From positions 2,046,001 to 2,110,000 of the forward strand of contig CAWBIU010000001.1 of assembly GCA_963789015.1 (NCBI GenBank): a stretch of 64,000 nt of DNA, in the 5' to 3' direction. The notes under the pieces are model-generated. The model had not been told where the DNA came from. It made no database searches and worked only from the letters and a program-made list of their open reading frames with translations. The position numbers and the translations under genes are program-made. Shown here one piece after another: positions 41,260 to 51,127 of the stretch (position 1 is the first letter of the stretch; each line of letters begins with the position of its first letter). Source of the DNA: JAOPZW01 sp963789015. GTDB taxonomy: Bacteria > Actinomycetota > Thermoleophilia > Solirubrobacterales > Solirubrobacteraceae.

Positions 41260-42371
41260 GGTTCGTCGACGAGTTCCGCGACCCCGACCTCGGGCGCGTC
41301 GTCTCCGGCGAGATCCTCGCCGCCGTCGAGCCCGGTCGCCACTACAAGATCATGGAGGTCTGCGGCGGCCACACGCACTCGATCTACAAGTACGGCGTCG
41401 ACGACCTGCTGCCCGCCAACGTCGAGCTCGTGCACGGGCCCGGCTGCCCGGTGTGCGTGATCCCGATGGGGCGCGTGGACGACGGCATCGCCCTGGCCCA
41501 CGAGCCCGACGTGATCTTCACGTGCTTCGGCGACATGATGCGCGTGCCCGGCTCGAACGGCAGCCTGCTCGAGGCCAAGGCCGCGGGCGCCGACGTGCGG
41601 ATGGTCTACTCGCCGCTCGACGCATTGCGGATCGCGCGATCCAACCCCGACCGGCCGGTCGTCTTCTTCGCGATCGGCTTCGAGACGACGGCGCCCTCGA
41701 CGGCGCTGACGATCATGCGGGCGCGCGCGGAGGGCCTCGAGAACTTCTCGGTGATGTGCAACCACGTCACGATCGTGCCGCCGCTGCGCGCGCTGCTCGA
41801 GTCGCCCGACCTGCGCCTGGACGGCTTCATCGGCCCCGGCCACGTCGCCACCGTCGTCGGCGCGCGCCCGTTCCGCTTCATCCCCGCCGACTACGAGCGC
41901 CCGGTGGTCATCGCGGGCTTCGAGCCGCTGGACATCCTGCAGTCGATCCACATGATCCTGCGCCAGCTCGCCGAGGGGCGCTGCGAGGTCGAGAACCAGT
42001 ACAAGCGCGTCGTGCCCGACGAGGGCAACGCGAAGGCGCTCGAGGTCCTCGCCGAGGTCTTCGAGCTGCGCCCGCACTTCGAGTGGCGCGGCCTGGGCTT
42101 CATCTCCCACAGCGGGCTGAAGATCAACGACGCCTACGCCGACCTCGACGCCGAGCGGCGCTTCCCGGTCCCCGGCGTGCGCGTCGCCGACCCCAAGGCG
42201 TGCCAGTGCGGCGAGGTCCTCAAGGGCGTCATCAAGCCCTGGGAGTGCAAGGTGTTCGGCACGGCCTGCACGCCCGAGCGGCCGATCGGCACCTGCATGG
42301 TGTCCTCCGAGGGCGCCTGCGCCGCCTACTACAACTTCGGGCGTTTCGCGCGGGAGCGTGAGGTCGTGTGA
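41256..42371 (+). CDS. hypD: Hydrogenase maturation protein HypD
   Basis: 371 residues, ATG overlapping the previous stop (ATGA). HypD is the Fe-S scaffold on which Fe(CN)2CO is built with HypC. Conserved elements: MEVCGGHTHSIYKYG with the essential Cys, HGPGCPVCVIP, FGDMMRVPGS, FFAIGFETTAPSTAL, FIGPGHVATVVG, and the [4Fe-4S] ligands in KACQCGEVLKG, WECKVFGTACTPERPIGTCMVSSEGACAAYY. Full family length. Confidence 0.97.
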   Translation: MRFVDEFRDPDLGRVVSGEILAAVEPGRHYKIMEVCGGHTHSIYKYGVDDLLPANVELVHGPGCPVCVIPMGRVDDGIALAHEPDVIFTCFGDMMRVPGSNGSLLEAKAAGADVRMVYSPLDALRIARSNPDRPVVFFAIGFETTAPSTALTIMRARAEGLENFSVMCNHVTIVPPLRALLESPDLRLDGFIGPGHVATVVGARPFRFIPADYERPVVIAGFEPLDILQSIHMILRQLAEGRCEVENQYKRVVPDEGNAKALEVLAEVFELRPHFEWRGLGFISHSGLKINDAYADLDAERRFPVPGVRVADPKACQCGEVLKGVIKPWECKVFGTACTPERPIGTCMVSSEGACAAYYNFGRFAREREVV

Positions 42372-43453
42372 CCGAGATCTCCGACCGCGAGCAGCGGATC
42401 CTCGGGATCATCGAGACGGCGCGGGCCAAGCGCCCGCGCTTCCGCGACGAGCGCATCACGATGGCCCACGGCGCGGGCGGCAAGGCCACCCAGACCCTGA
42501 TCGAGGGCCTGCTCGTCCCGGCGCTGGGCAACGACAGCCTCGACACGCTCGCCGACGCGGGGACCGTCACCATCGACGGCCTCGACCTCGCGCTGACCAC
42601 CGACAGCTTCGTCGTGCGGCCGATCGTCTTCCCGGGCGGCTCGATCGGCGAGCTGGCGGTCAACGGCACGGCCAACGACCTCGCCGTCGCCGGCGCCCGC
42701 CCGCGCGCGCTGACCCTGTCGCTCGTGCTCGAGGAGGGTCTGGAGGCCGATGCGCTGCGCGGCGAGGTCGAGGCCATCGCGCAGGCCGCGCAGGCCGCCG
42801 GGGTCGACGTCGTGGCCGGCGACACGAAGGTCGTCGAGCGCGGCCACGCCGACGCGATGTACATCTGCACGACGGGCCTGGGCCGGCTCGACCCGCGCGC
42901 CCGCCTGTCGCCGGCCGGCCTGCGCCCCGGCGACCGCGTCCTGCTCTCGGGCTCGATCGGCGAGCACGGGATGGCGATCATGCTCGCGCGCGGCGAGTTC
43001 GAGCTCGACGCGCAGATCGAGTCGGACACGCGGCCGCTGTGGCCCGTCGTCGACGCGCTGCTCGACGCCGCCGGGCCCGAGCTGCGCTGCGTGCGCGACG
43101 CCACGCGCGGCGGCGTCGCCTCCGTCCTCAACGAGCTGGCGCGCGCCTCCCAGGTGGCGATGATCGTGCGCGAGGCCGCGGTGCCCATCGACCCGGCGGT
43201 GGCCGGCGCGGCGGAGATCCTCGGCATCGACCCGATGTACGTGGCCAACGAGGGCAAGCTCGTCGCGTTCGTCGCGCCCGAGCGCGCCGACGCCGCGCTC
43301 GCGGCGATGCGCGCGCTGGAGGGCTGCGAGGACGCGGCCGAGATCGGCGAGGTCCGTACCGAGCCGCCCGGGATGGTGCTCGTCGAGACCGCCTTCGGCG
43401 GCCGCCGCGTCATGGACCAGCTCGTCGGCGACCCGCTGCCCAGGATCTGCTGA
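42368..43453 (+). CDS. hypE: Carbamoyl dehydratase HypE
   Basis: 361 residues from GTG 42368 (GTGA overlap with hypD). HypE converts the thiocarbamoyl group made by HypF into thiocyanate, the CN ligand source. ITMAHGAGGKATQTLIEG is the ATP-binding N-terminus, LALTTDSFVVRPIVFPGGSIGELAVNGTANDLAVAGARP follows, DATRGGVASVLNELA is conserved, and the chain ends PRIC, the modifiable C-terminal cysteine. Confidence 0.97.
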   Translation: MTEISDREQRILGIIETARAKRPRFRDERITMAHGAGGKATQTLIEGLLVPALGNDSLDTLADAGTVTIDGLDLALTTDSFVVRPIVFPGGSIGELAVNGTANDLAVAGARPRALTLSLVLEEGLEADALRGEVEAIAQAAQAAGVDVVAGDTKVVERGHADAMYICTTGLGRLDPRARLSPAGLRPGDRVLLSGSIGEHGMAIMLARGEFELDAQIESDTRPLWPVVDALLDAAGPELRCVRDATRGGVASVLNELARASQVAMIVREAAVPIDPAVAGAAEILGIDPMYVANEGKLVAFVAPERADAALAAMRALEGCEDAAEIGEVRTEPPGMVLVETAFGGRRVMDQLVGDPLPRIC

Positions 43454-43460
43454 GGGACCG

Positions 43461-43821
43461 ATGCACGAGCTCTCGATCGCCGAGGCCGTCCTGGACATCG
43501 TCGTCCGGCACGCGGGCGATCGGCGGGTGGCGCGGGTCGAGCTGAAGGTCGGCCACCTGCGCCAGGTGGTGCCCACGGCGCTCGGCTTCGCCTTCACCCT
43601 CGTCTCCGAGGGGACGGTGGCCGAGGGCGCGGAGCTCTCGATGGAGGAGGTGCCGGCGCGCGGCCGGTGCCGGAACTGCGGGACGGAGGGCGACCTGCCC
43701 GGCTTCCCGCTGCTGTGCCCTGAGTGCGGGGGCGCCGACCTGCGGCTGCTCGCCGGTGAGGAGCTGCTCGTCGACGCGCTCGAGCTCGACGACCCGTTGG
43801 TGACGACAGGAGGGAACGTCC

Positions 43822-43832
<11 letters not shown>
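43461..43832 (+). CDS. hypA: Hydrogenase nickel incorporation protein HypA
   Basis: 123 residues. Starts MHELSIAEAVLDIV with the nickel-binding His2, and has the zinc site CRNCG...CPECGG with two CxxC pairs (about residues 72-92). It inserts nickel together with HypB after the iron centre is in place. Its end overlaps the hhyS start by 11 bases. Confidence 0.96.
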
Positions 43833-44871
<1,039 letters not shown>

Positions 44872-44882
44872 GAGGAGAGACC

Positions 44883-46673
44883 ATGGCCCTTCGCGAGAGG
44901 ATCACGCCCGAGGCCGGCAAGGTCGTCGACATGTCCTGGGACCCGATCACCAGGATCGTCGGCAACCTCGGCATCTACACGAAGATCGACTTCGACAACC
45001 GCGAGGTGCTGTCGTGCAAGAGCACCTCGTCGCTGTTCCGCGGCTACAGCGTGTTCATGAAGGGGAAGGACCCCCGCGACGCGCACTTCATCACGAGCCG
45101 CATCTGCGGGATCTGCGGTGACAACCACGCCGTCTGCTCGTGCTACGCGCAGCAGATGGCCTACGGCGTCAAGCCGCCGCCGCTGGCCGAGTGGATCGTC
45201 AACCTCGGCGAGGCCGCGGAGTACATCTTCGACCACATCATCTTCCAGGACAACCTGGTCTTCGTGGACTTCTGCGAGCAGATGGTGCGCGAGACGAACC
45301 CGAGCGTGTGGGCGAAGGCCGAGAGCAAGCGAGGCGCCCGGCGCCGGCGTGCACGGCTACCGCACGATCGGCGACATCATGAAGTCCTACAACCCGTTCA
45401 CGGGCGAGACGTACCGCGAGGCGCTGCACATGAGCCGCGTCGGGCGGGAGATGATCTGCCTGATGGAGGGGCGCCACGTGCACCCCTCGACGATCTACCC
45501 GGGCGGCGTGGGCACGGTGGCCACGCCGACGCTGCTGACCGACTACCTCAGCCGGCTGCTGCGCTGCCTGGACTTCATCAAGAAGGCCGTCGCCATGAAC
45601 GACGACGTCTTCGACTTCTTCTACGAGGCCCTGCCGGGCTACGAGGAGGTCGGGCGGCGGCGCATCCTGCTCGGCTGCTGGGGCGCGTTCAACAACCCCG
45701 ACCACGTCGACTACCGCTACGACACGATGAACCACTGGGGCAACGAGATGTTCGTCACCCCGGGGGTCGTCGTCGACGGCGAGCTGGTCACGACCGACCT
45801 CGTCGACATCAACCTCGGCATCCGGATCCTGCTCGGCAGCTCCTACTACGAGGACTGGACGAACGAGGAGACGTTCGTCGCCGAAGGACCCGCTCGGCAA
45901 CCCGGTCGACAAGCGCCACCCGTGGAACCAGACCACGATCCCCAAGCCGCAGAAGCGCGACCTCGAGGGCGGCAACTACCGCTGGGTGATGAGCCCGCGC
46001 TGGTACGACAAGCGCACGGGCGACCACCTGGCGCTCGACACCGGCGGCGGCGCGCTCGCGCGCCTGTGGGCGACCGCGCTGGCCAACAAGGTCGACACGC
46101 CGTTCGTGAAGGCCACCGGGCAGAGCGTCGAGATCAACCTGCCCAAGACGCCCGACACGCCCGAGGTGAACCTCGAGTGGAAGATCCCGCAGTGGTCCAA
46201 CGCGATCGAGCGCGACCGCGCGCGGATCTACTTCGTCGCGTACGCCGCCGGGATGGCGCTGCACTTCCTCAACAAGGCGTTCGAGGAGGTCCGCGCCGGG
46301 CGCACGAAGGTCTTCGAGGACTTCGACGTCCCCGAGGAGGCGATCGGCTGCGGCTTCCACGAGGCGGTGCGCGGCGTGCTGTCGCACCACCTCGTCATCC
46401 GCGAGGGCAAGATCGCCAACTACCACCCGTACCCGCCGACGCCGTGGAACGGCAGCCCGACGGACTCCTACGGCACGCCCGGTCCCTACGAGGACGCGGT
46501 CATGGGCCAGCCGATCTTCGAGGAGGCGGGCCCGGACACGTTCCGCGGGCATCGACATCATGCGCGCGGTCCGCAGCTTCGACCCGTGCCTGCCCTGCGG
46601 CGTGCACATGTACCTCGGCAAGGGCAAGACGATCCGCCAGGTGCACTCGCCGATGTTCGGTGAGCATGGCTGA
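44883..46673 (+). CDS. hhyL: [NiFe] hydrogenase large subunit, high-affinity group 1h/5 type, interrupted by three frameshifts
   Basis: Carries the NiFe active site. N-terminal ligand motif RICGICGDNH at residues 73-82; C-terminal DPCLPCGVHMYLGKGK just before the stop. The reading frame breaks near 45331 (AGCAAGCGAGG), 45883 (GCCGAAGGAC) and 46548 (CGCGGGCATCG). Dropping one base at each gives 595 continuous residues with HGYRTIGDIMKSYNPFTGETYREAL, RHVHPSTIYPGGVGT, HWGNEMFVTPGVVVDGELVTTDLVDINLGIRILLGSSYYEDW, HPWNQTTIPKPQKRDLEGG and GFHEAVRGVLSHHLVIREGKIANY in order. All conserved motifs survive, so I infer sequence errors rather than a dead gene. RBS AGGAGAG precedes ATG 44883. Confidence 0.92.
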
Positions 46674-47559
46674 GCCCGGCCTGACGCTGGACGACCGCGC
46701 GGCCCGTGAGCGGGTCGCGCGCGTCGAGGCGCTGCTGGCCGAGATCGAGGAGCTGCCCGACGCCGCCGCGCGCGACCGCGCGCTCGAGGTCGTGCAGGCG
46801 CTGCTCGACGTCTACGGCGAGGGGCTGGCGCGGATCGTCTCGCACGTCGCGGCCGCCGACGACGGGACGCTCGCGCGTGCGATGGCGGGCGACGAGCTCG
46901 TCGCGCACCTGCTGCTCCTGCACGACCTGCACCCGGTCCCGCTGGAGGCCCGCGTGCGCGGGGCGCTCGACGAGGTGCGCCCGTACCTCGAGTCCCACGG
47001 CGGCGACGTCGAGCTGCTCGGGGTCGGCGACGGCATCGTGCGCCTGCGCCTCGAGGGCAGCTGCAACGGCTGCCCGTCCTCGGCGGTGACGCTCAAGCTG
47101 GCCATCGAGGAGGCCATCCACAAGGCTGCCCCCGACGTGGAGGCGATCGAGGCCGACGGCGCGGCCGAGCCGGCGCCGCCGCCGCTCCTGCAGCTCGAGA
47201 TCTCCGACGCGCTGCGCCGCCCGGCCGAGCCGTCGGGCGGGACGTGGGCGACGGCCGGCGCGCTGGCCGACGTCGGCGCGGACGCGCCGCAGTTGCGCGA
47301 GGTGGCGGGCGAGCGGCTGCTGTTCGTGCGCCTGGACGGCGGCGCCTACGCCTACCGCCCGGCCTGCCCGTCGTGCGGCGCCTCGCTCGCCGACGGGGCG
47401 CTGAAGGAGGCCGCGCTGTGCTGCACGGGCTGCGGCCTGCGCTACGACGTGCGAGCCGCGGGGACGTGCCTGGACGACCCGACCCTGCACCTGGCGCCCG
47501 TGCCGCTGCTCGTCGACGGAGCCGGCACGGTCAGGGTGGCGCTCGGCGCCGCGGCCTGA
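46666..47559 (+). CDS. NifU-like / four-cysteine Rieske-like Fe-S protein of the hydrogenase operon
   Basis: 297 residues. Residues 1-90 are a helical segment; 95-165 form a NifU C-terminal-type domain with C133-NG-C136-PSS; 205-297 look like a Rieske fold (VRLDGGAYAYRPACPSCGASLADGAL, CCTGCGLRYDVRAAGTCLDDPTLHLAPVPLLVDGAGTVRV) in which the usual CxH/CxxH ligands appear as C234/C237 and C253/C256. Known hhy operons have an Fe-S protein beside the large subunit, proposed to carry electrons to quinone; that role fits but is inferred. ATG overlaps the hhyL stop by eight bases. Confidence 0.82.
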   Translation: MAEPGLTLDDRAARERVARVEALLAEIEELPDAAARDRALEVVQALLDVYGEGLARIVSHVAAADDGTLARAMAGDELVAHLLLLHDLHPVPLEARVRGALDEVRPYLESHGGDVELLGVGDGIVRLRLEGSCNGCPSSAVTLKLAIEEAIHKAAPDVEAIEADGAAEPAPPPLLQLEISDALRRPAEPSGGTWATAGALADVGADAPQLREVAGERLLFVRLDGGAYAYRPACPSCGASLADGALKEAALCCTGCGLRYDVRAAGTCLDDPTLHLAPVPLLVDGAGTVRVALGAAA

Positions 47560-47560
47560 C

Positions 47561-48257
47561 ATGGGGGCGGGAGGCGACACGCTCGGCGGCTCGCGGCTGC
47601 GGCGCATGGCGTCGCGGCGCGACCACCGCGCGCGAGGCCGCGGCCGAGCGCTGCGACCTGTGCGGCGCCGCCATCCCGCCCGAGCACCGCCATCTGCTGG
47701 ACGTGCGCACGCGCGATCTGCAGTGCGCGTGCCGGCCGTGCGCGCTGCTCTTCGACCGCCCCGCGGCGGCCGCGGGCCACGTGCGCCTCGTGCCCGAGCG
47801 GCGCCTGCGGATCATGGACTTCGAGCTCGACGACCTGGCCTGGGAGGAGCTGCGCCTGCCGGTCGACATCGCGTTCTTCTTCCGCAGCTCGCAGGCCGGG
47901 CGCGTCGTCGCGATGTACCCCGGGCCGATGGGGGCGACCGAGTCGCTGCTCGAGTTCGAGGCCTGGGAGGCGCTCGAGACGGCCAACCCCGTGCTGTCGA
48001 CGCTCGAGGAGGACGTCGAGGCGCTGCTCGTCGACCGCGCCCATGGCGCGAACGGCCACTGGGTCGTGCCGATCGACGTCCCCTACGAGCTGGCCGGGCT
48101 GATCCGCGTGCAGTGGCGCGGGCTGACGGGCGGCAAGGCCGTCTGGCAGGAGATCGGGCGGTTCACCGGTGAGCTCGACCGCACCGCGCGGCCGGCGAGC
48201 CGGACGGGCCGCCGCTGGACCGAGGCCGCGGCGGGCGCCGCGGCGGAAGGAGGCTGA
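47561..48257 (+). CDS. DUF5947 family protein, interrupted by one frameshift
   Basis: The first 18 residues (MGAGGDTLGGSRLRRMAS) are in the ATG 47561 frame; the rest, starting AREAAAERCDLCGAAIPPEHRHLLDV, is one base out. Removing one base near 47616 (TCGCGGCGCGACC) joins them into 231 residues. CDLCG and ACRPCALLFD may form a zinc site; the remainder includes VPERRLRIMDFELDDLAWEELRLPVDIAFFF and VQWRGLTGGKAVWQEIGRF. DUF5947 is found almost only beside these hydrogenases; its function is unknown. Confidence 0.8.
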
Positions 48258-48259
48258 GC

Positions 48260-48457
48260 ATGACGAAAGCGAGCGGGCCGGCCCCGGACGTCTCGGCGCA
48301 CCGCGCCGGGGTCCGGATGGGCAACGCGCGGGGCAACTACGAGTCGCAGGCGGGCCACGAGCCCGACGGGCGGTCGACCGCCGAGCGCTCGACCGGGATC
48401 AACGCCAAGGCCGAGAACCCGATCGACCCGCGGATGCCGAACCTGTCGCCGGCGTAG
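48260..48457 (+). CDS. Small hydrogenase-operon protein (65 aa, unknown)
   Basis: 65 residues, starts two bases after the DUF5947 stop. Hydrophilic, without cysteines or membrane segments: GVRMGNARGNYESQAGHEPDGRST and GINAKAENPIDPRMPNLSPA. The C-terminal part looks conserved in style (short linear motif rather than a fold), as expected for a subunit-binding peptide. AAGGAGG lies just upstream (about 48246-48252). No function can be assigned. Confidence 0.65.
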   Translation: MTKASGPAPDVSAHRAGVRMGNARGNYESQAGHEPDGRSTAERSTGINAKAENPIDPRMPNLSPA

Positions 48458-48470
48458 CCCGGCCCGGACG

Positions 48471-49151
48471 ATGGCCGCCACCGGTCCCCGCCCCGTCGAC
48501 GCCGGCGCGCTGCCCGAGCTGGCGTTCGAGGTCGTGGACGCCGATCGCGTCGGCCACACGGCCGTCCCGACGCTGTGCTTCGTGCTGCGCATCGACAGCG
48601 TCGGCGGCGTGCCGATCCGCTCGATCCTGCTCGACACGCAGATCCGCATCGCGGCGCGCCGGCGCGCCTACGACCCGTCGACGCACGACCGGCTCTTCGA
48701 GCTCTTCGGCGCGCCGGCGGACTGGGGCACGAACCTGAGCTCGCTGCTGTGGACGCGCACCACGACGATCGTGCCGCCGTTCGACGGCAGCGCGCGTGTC
48801 GAGCTGCACGTCCCGTGCACCTACGACCTCGAGGTCGCCGCGTCGCGCTACCTCGACGCGCTCGACGGCGGCGACGTGCCGCTCGAGCTCATGTTCAGCG
48901 GCACCGTGTTCTACGCGACGGCGGCGGGGCTCCTGCAGACCGTGCGGATCCCGTGGTCGCACGAGGCCGGCTACCGGATGCCGGTGGCGCTGTGGCGCGA
49001 GACGATGGCGGCGCACTTCCCCGACAGCGCGTGGCTGCGGATCGACAAGGAACACTACGACCGGCTCGCCGCCTTCCGCTCGCGCAACGCGCTGCCGACC
49101 TGGGAGGCCGCGCTCGACGCGCTCCTGCCCGGAGACGAGGCGGGCCCCTGA
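48471..49151 (+). CDS. DUF6084 family protein
   Basis: 226 residues. LAFEVVDADRVGHTAVPTLCFVLRIDSVGGVPIRSILLDTQIRIAARRRAY, LSSLLWTRTTTIVPPFDG, VELHVPCTYDLEVAASRYLDAL and LMFSGTVFYATAAGLLQTVRIPWSHEAGYRMPVALWRETM are the DUF6084 blocks, a mostly beta domain. The family is tied to actinobacterial hydrogenase loci; role unknown. Its stop TGA shares its last base with the next ATG. Confidence 0.8.
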   Translation: MAATGPRPVDAGALPELAFEVVDADRVGHTAVPTLCFVLRIDSVGGVPIRSILLDTQIRIAARRRAYDPSTHDRLFELFGAPADWGTNLSSLLWTRTTTIVPPFDGSARVELHVPCTYDLEVAASRYLDALDGGDVPLELMFSGTVFYATAAGLLQTVRIPWSHEAGYRMPVALWRETMAAHFPDSAWLRIDKEHYDRLAAFRSRNALPTWEAALDALLPGDEAGP

Positions 49152-50167
49152 TGGCCGACGCGGTGCGCGCGATCGCCGACGCCGTCCTCTACGAGGGCTA
49201 CATGCTGTGGCCCTATCGGCGCTCGGCGCTGAAGAACCAGCGCCGCTGGACGTTCGGCGGCGTCTACCCGGCGGCCCATCACGCGGGGCGCGACGACGAC
49301 CCGTGCCTGATGCGCACCGACTGCCTGCTCGAGGCGGACGACGACGACGCCGTCGTCGACGTGACCGTGCGCTTCCTGCACGTCGTCCGCCGCGGCGTCG
49401 CCGCCGGCGAGGGGCCGCAGCGGCGCTTCGTCGACGCGCTGACCGTCGCGGGCGAGCGCCACCTGGCCTGGGAGGAGGCGGTCGAGCGCGAGATCGCCGT
49501 GCCCGGCCTCGACGTCGCCGCGCTGACGGCCGGCCGGCGGGTCGCCGTCGACATCCCGGCCGGGGCGCAGGAGGAGGAGCTGCACGAGGGCGACGGCGTC
49601 GCCGGTGCGCTCGTGCGCTCGTGGGAACCGCTGCAGGGCTCGGTCGAGGTCTCCGGGAGGCGCGTCGCGCCCGGCCTGCTGCGGATCGCGGTGACCGTCG
49701 CCAACACGACCCCGTGGGACGGCGAGGACCGCGAGGCCGTCCTGGCGCGCACCTTCAACTCGACGCACACCGTGCTGCGGGCGCGCGGCGGCGCGTTCGT
49801 GTCGCTCACCGATCCGCCCTCCGAACTGCGCGAGCACGGCGAGGCGTGCCGGGCCGGCTGCGAGGGCGCGTGGCCGGTGCTCGTCGGCGAGCCCGGCGCG
49901 CGCGACACGCTGCTGTCGTCGCCGATCATCCTCGAGGACCATCCGCGGATCGCGCCCGAGAGTCCCGGCGACCTCTTCGACGGCGGCGAGATCGACCAGA
50001 TGCTCGTGCTCAACATCCTCGCCCTGACCGACGAGGAGCGCGACGAGATGCGCGACACCGACCCGCGCACCCGCGAGATCCTCGAGCGCACCGAGGCGCT
50101 CACGCCCGAGGAGCTCATGCGCCTGCACGGGACGATCCGCGACCTGCGGGTGGTGCGCGAGCGATGA
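49151..50167 (+). CDS. Hydrogenase-operon protein of unknown function (338 aa)
   Basis: 338 residues, starting on the last base of the DUF6084 stop. Opens AIADAVLYEGYMLWPYRRSALKNQRRWTFGGVYP, has MRTDCLLEADDD and a central beta-rich domain (GSVEVSGRRVAPGLLRIAVTVANTTPWDGEDREAVLARTFNSTHTVLRA), then FVSLTDPPSELREHGEACRAGCEGAWPVLVGEPGARDTLLSSPIILEDHPRIAPESPGDLFDGGEIDQMLVLNIL with two close cysteines. Ends in an amphipathic helix with MRDTDPRTREILERTEALTPEEL. Soluble. Found repeatedly next to DUF6084 and DUF5947 in this hydrogenase type; no activity known. Confidence 0.75.
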   Translation: MADAVRAIADAVLYEGYMLWPYRRSALKNQRRWTFGGVYPAAHHAGRDDDPCLMRTDCLLEADDDDAVVDVTVRFLHVVRRGVAAGEGPQRRFVDALTVAGERHLAWEEAVEREIAVPGLDVAALTAGRRVAVDIPAGAQEEELHEGDGVAGALVRSWEPLQGSVEVSGRRVAPGLLRIAVTVANTTPWDGEDREAVLARTFNSTHTVLRARGGAFVSLTDPPSELREHGEACRAGCEGAWPVLVGEPGARDTLLSSPIILEDHPRIAPESPGDLFDGGEIDQMLVLNILALTDEERDEMRDTDPRTREILERTEALTPEELMRLHGTIRDLRVVRER

Positions 50168-50994
50168 GCGCCGACCGCACCCCGTGGGAGGAGCTCGAGC
50201 GCCCGGCGCCCGACACGGTGCTCGTCGACGGCGTCGAGCTGCGCCGCCGCAGCCGCGTGCGGCTGCGCCCGCGCGCCGGCGGCGACGTCATGGACCTCGC
50301 CCTCGCCGGGCGCACGGCGGCGATCGAGGGCATCGACCAGGACCTCGAGGGCAACGTTCGCCTCGCCGTGACCATCGACGACGACCCGGGCCGCGACCTC
50401 GGCGACCGCCGCCAGCCCGGGCACCGGTTCTTCTTCGCGCCCGAGGAGGTCGAGCCGCTGGACGACGGCGGCGCCGAGGCCCCCGCGCCGGCGCTGCGCG
50501 TCCTCGTGGCCGGCATCGGCAACGTGTTCATGGCCGACGACGGCTTCGGCGTCGCGCTCGCCGCGCGCCTCGCGCGCCGCGAGCTGCCGCCGGGGGTCGA
50601 CGTCGTCGACTTCGGCATCCGCGGCATGGACCTCGCCTACGCGATGCAGGACGGCTACGACGTCGTCGTCCTGCTCGACGCCACGCCGCGCGGCGAGCGG
50701 CCCGGCACGCTCTACGTCATCGAGCCGGCGCTCGACGACGACGACGTCGGCGTCGACGCGCACGGCATGGACCCGGTGAAGGTCCTCGCGCTGGCGCGCG
50801 CGCTCGGCGGCACGCCGCCGCGGACGCTCGTCGTCGGCTGCGAGCCGGCCACGCGCATGCGCGGCGACGAGGAGGACATCGTCGCCGACATCAGCGAGCC
50901 CGTCCGTGCCGCGCTCGACGAGGGCGTGCTGCTCGTCGAGCAGGTGCTCGCCGAGCTCATCGAAGAACAACCACAACAGGGAGGGCCGTCATGA
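50164..50994 (+). CDS. Hydrogenase maturation endopeptidase with N-terminal extension
   Basis: 276 residues; ATG overlaps the previous stop (ATGA). Residues 112-270 are a HyaD/HupD-type protease: LVAGIGNVFMADDGFGVALAARL (metal-binding acid in the DDG motif), VDFGIRGMDLAYAMQDGYDVVVLLDATPRGERPGTL and DAHGMDPVKVLALARALGG with the second metal-binding His. It would clip the C-terminus of the large subunit after nickel insertion. Residues 1-110 (VDGVELRRRSRVRLRPRAGGDVMDLALAGRTAAIEGIDQDLEGNVRLAVTIDDDPG) form an extra beta domain absent from classical HycI/HupD. Confidence 0.9.
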   Translation: MSADRTPWEELERPAPDTVLVDGVELRRRSRVRLRPRAGGDVMDLALAGRTAAIEGIDQDLEGNVRLAVTIDDDPGRDLGDRRQPGHRFFFAPEEVEPLDDGGAEAPAPALRVLVAGIGNVFMADDGFGVALAARLARRELPPGVDVVDFGIRGMDLAYAMQDGYDVVVLLDATPRGERPGTLYVIEPALDDDDVGVDAHGMDPVKVLALARALGGTPPRTLVVGCEPATRMRGDEEDIVADISEPVRAALDEGVLLVEQVLAELIEEQPQQGGPS

Positions 50995-51119
50995 GCGAGA
51001 TCACCATCGGCCAGAAGACGCAGATCATCGCCACGCTCGCGCTGCTCGGCGGTGCCGCGGCGCTCGTCGCCGTCCAGCTGCCCGAGATCCGGCGCTACAT
51101 GGCCATCCGGTCGATGTAG
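50991..51119 (+). CDS. DUF6893-like single-helix membrane peptide (42 aa)
   Basis: 42 residues: IGQKTQIIATLALLGGAAALVAVQLPEIRRYMAIRSM is one membrane helix followed by the conserved LPEIRRYMxIRxM tail typical of small DUF6893-type proteins. ATG overlaps the protease stop by four bases, so it is firmly within the operon. A membrane peptide beside soluble hydrogenase subunits could help tether the complex; this is a guess. Confidence 0.75.
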   Translation: MSEITIGQKTQIIATLALLGGAAALVAVQLPEIRRYMAIRSM

Positions 51120-51127
51120 GGGGGCGG

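Noticed and set aside
44883..46673. Programmed frameshifting or a true pseudogene of hhyL
   Set aside because: No slippery heptamer or stimulatory structure is evident at the three sites, all ligand motifs are intact, and the same type of +1 break hits unrelated genes nearby, so sequence error is the simpler reading.
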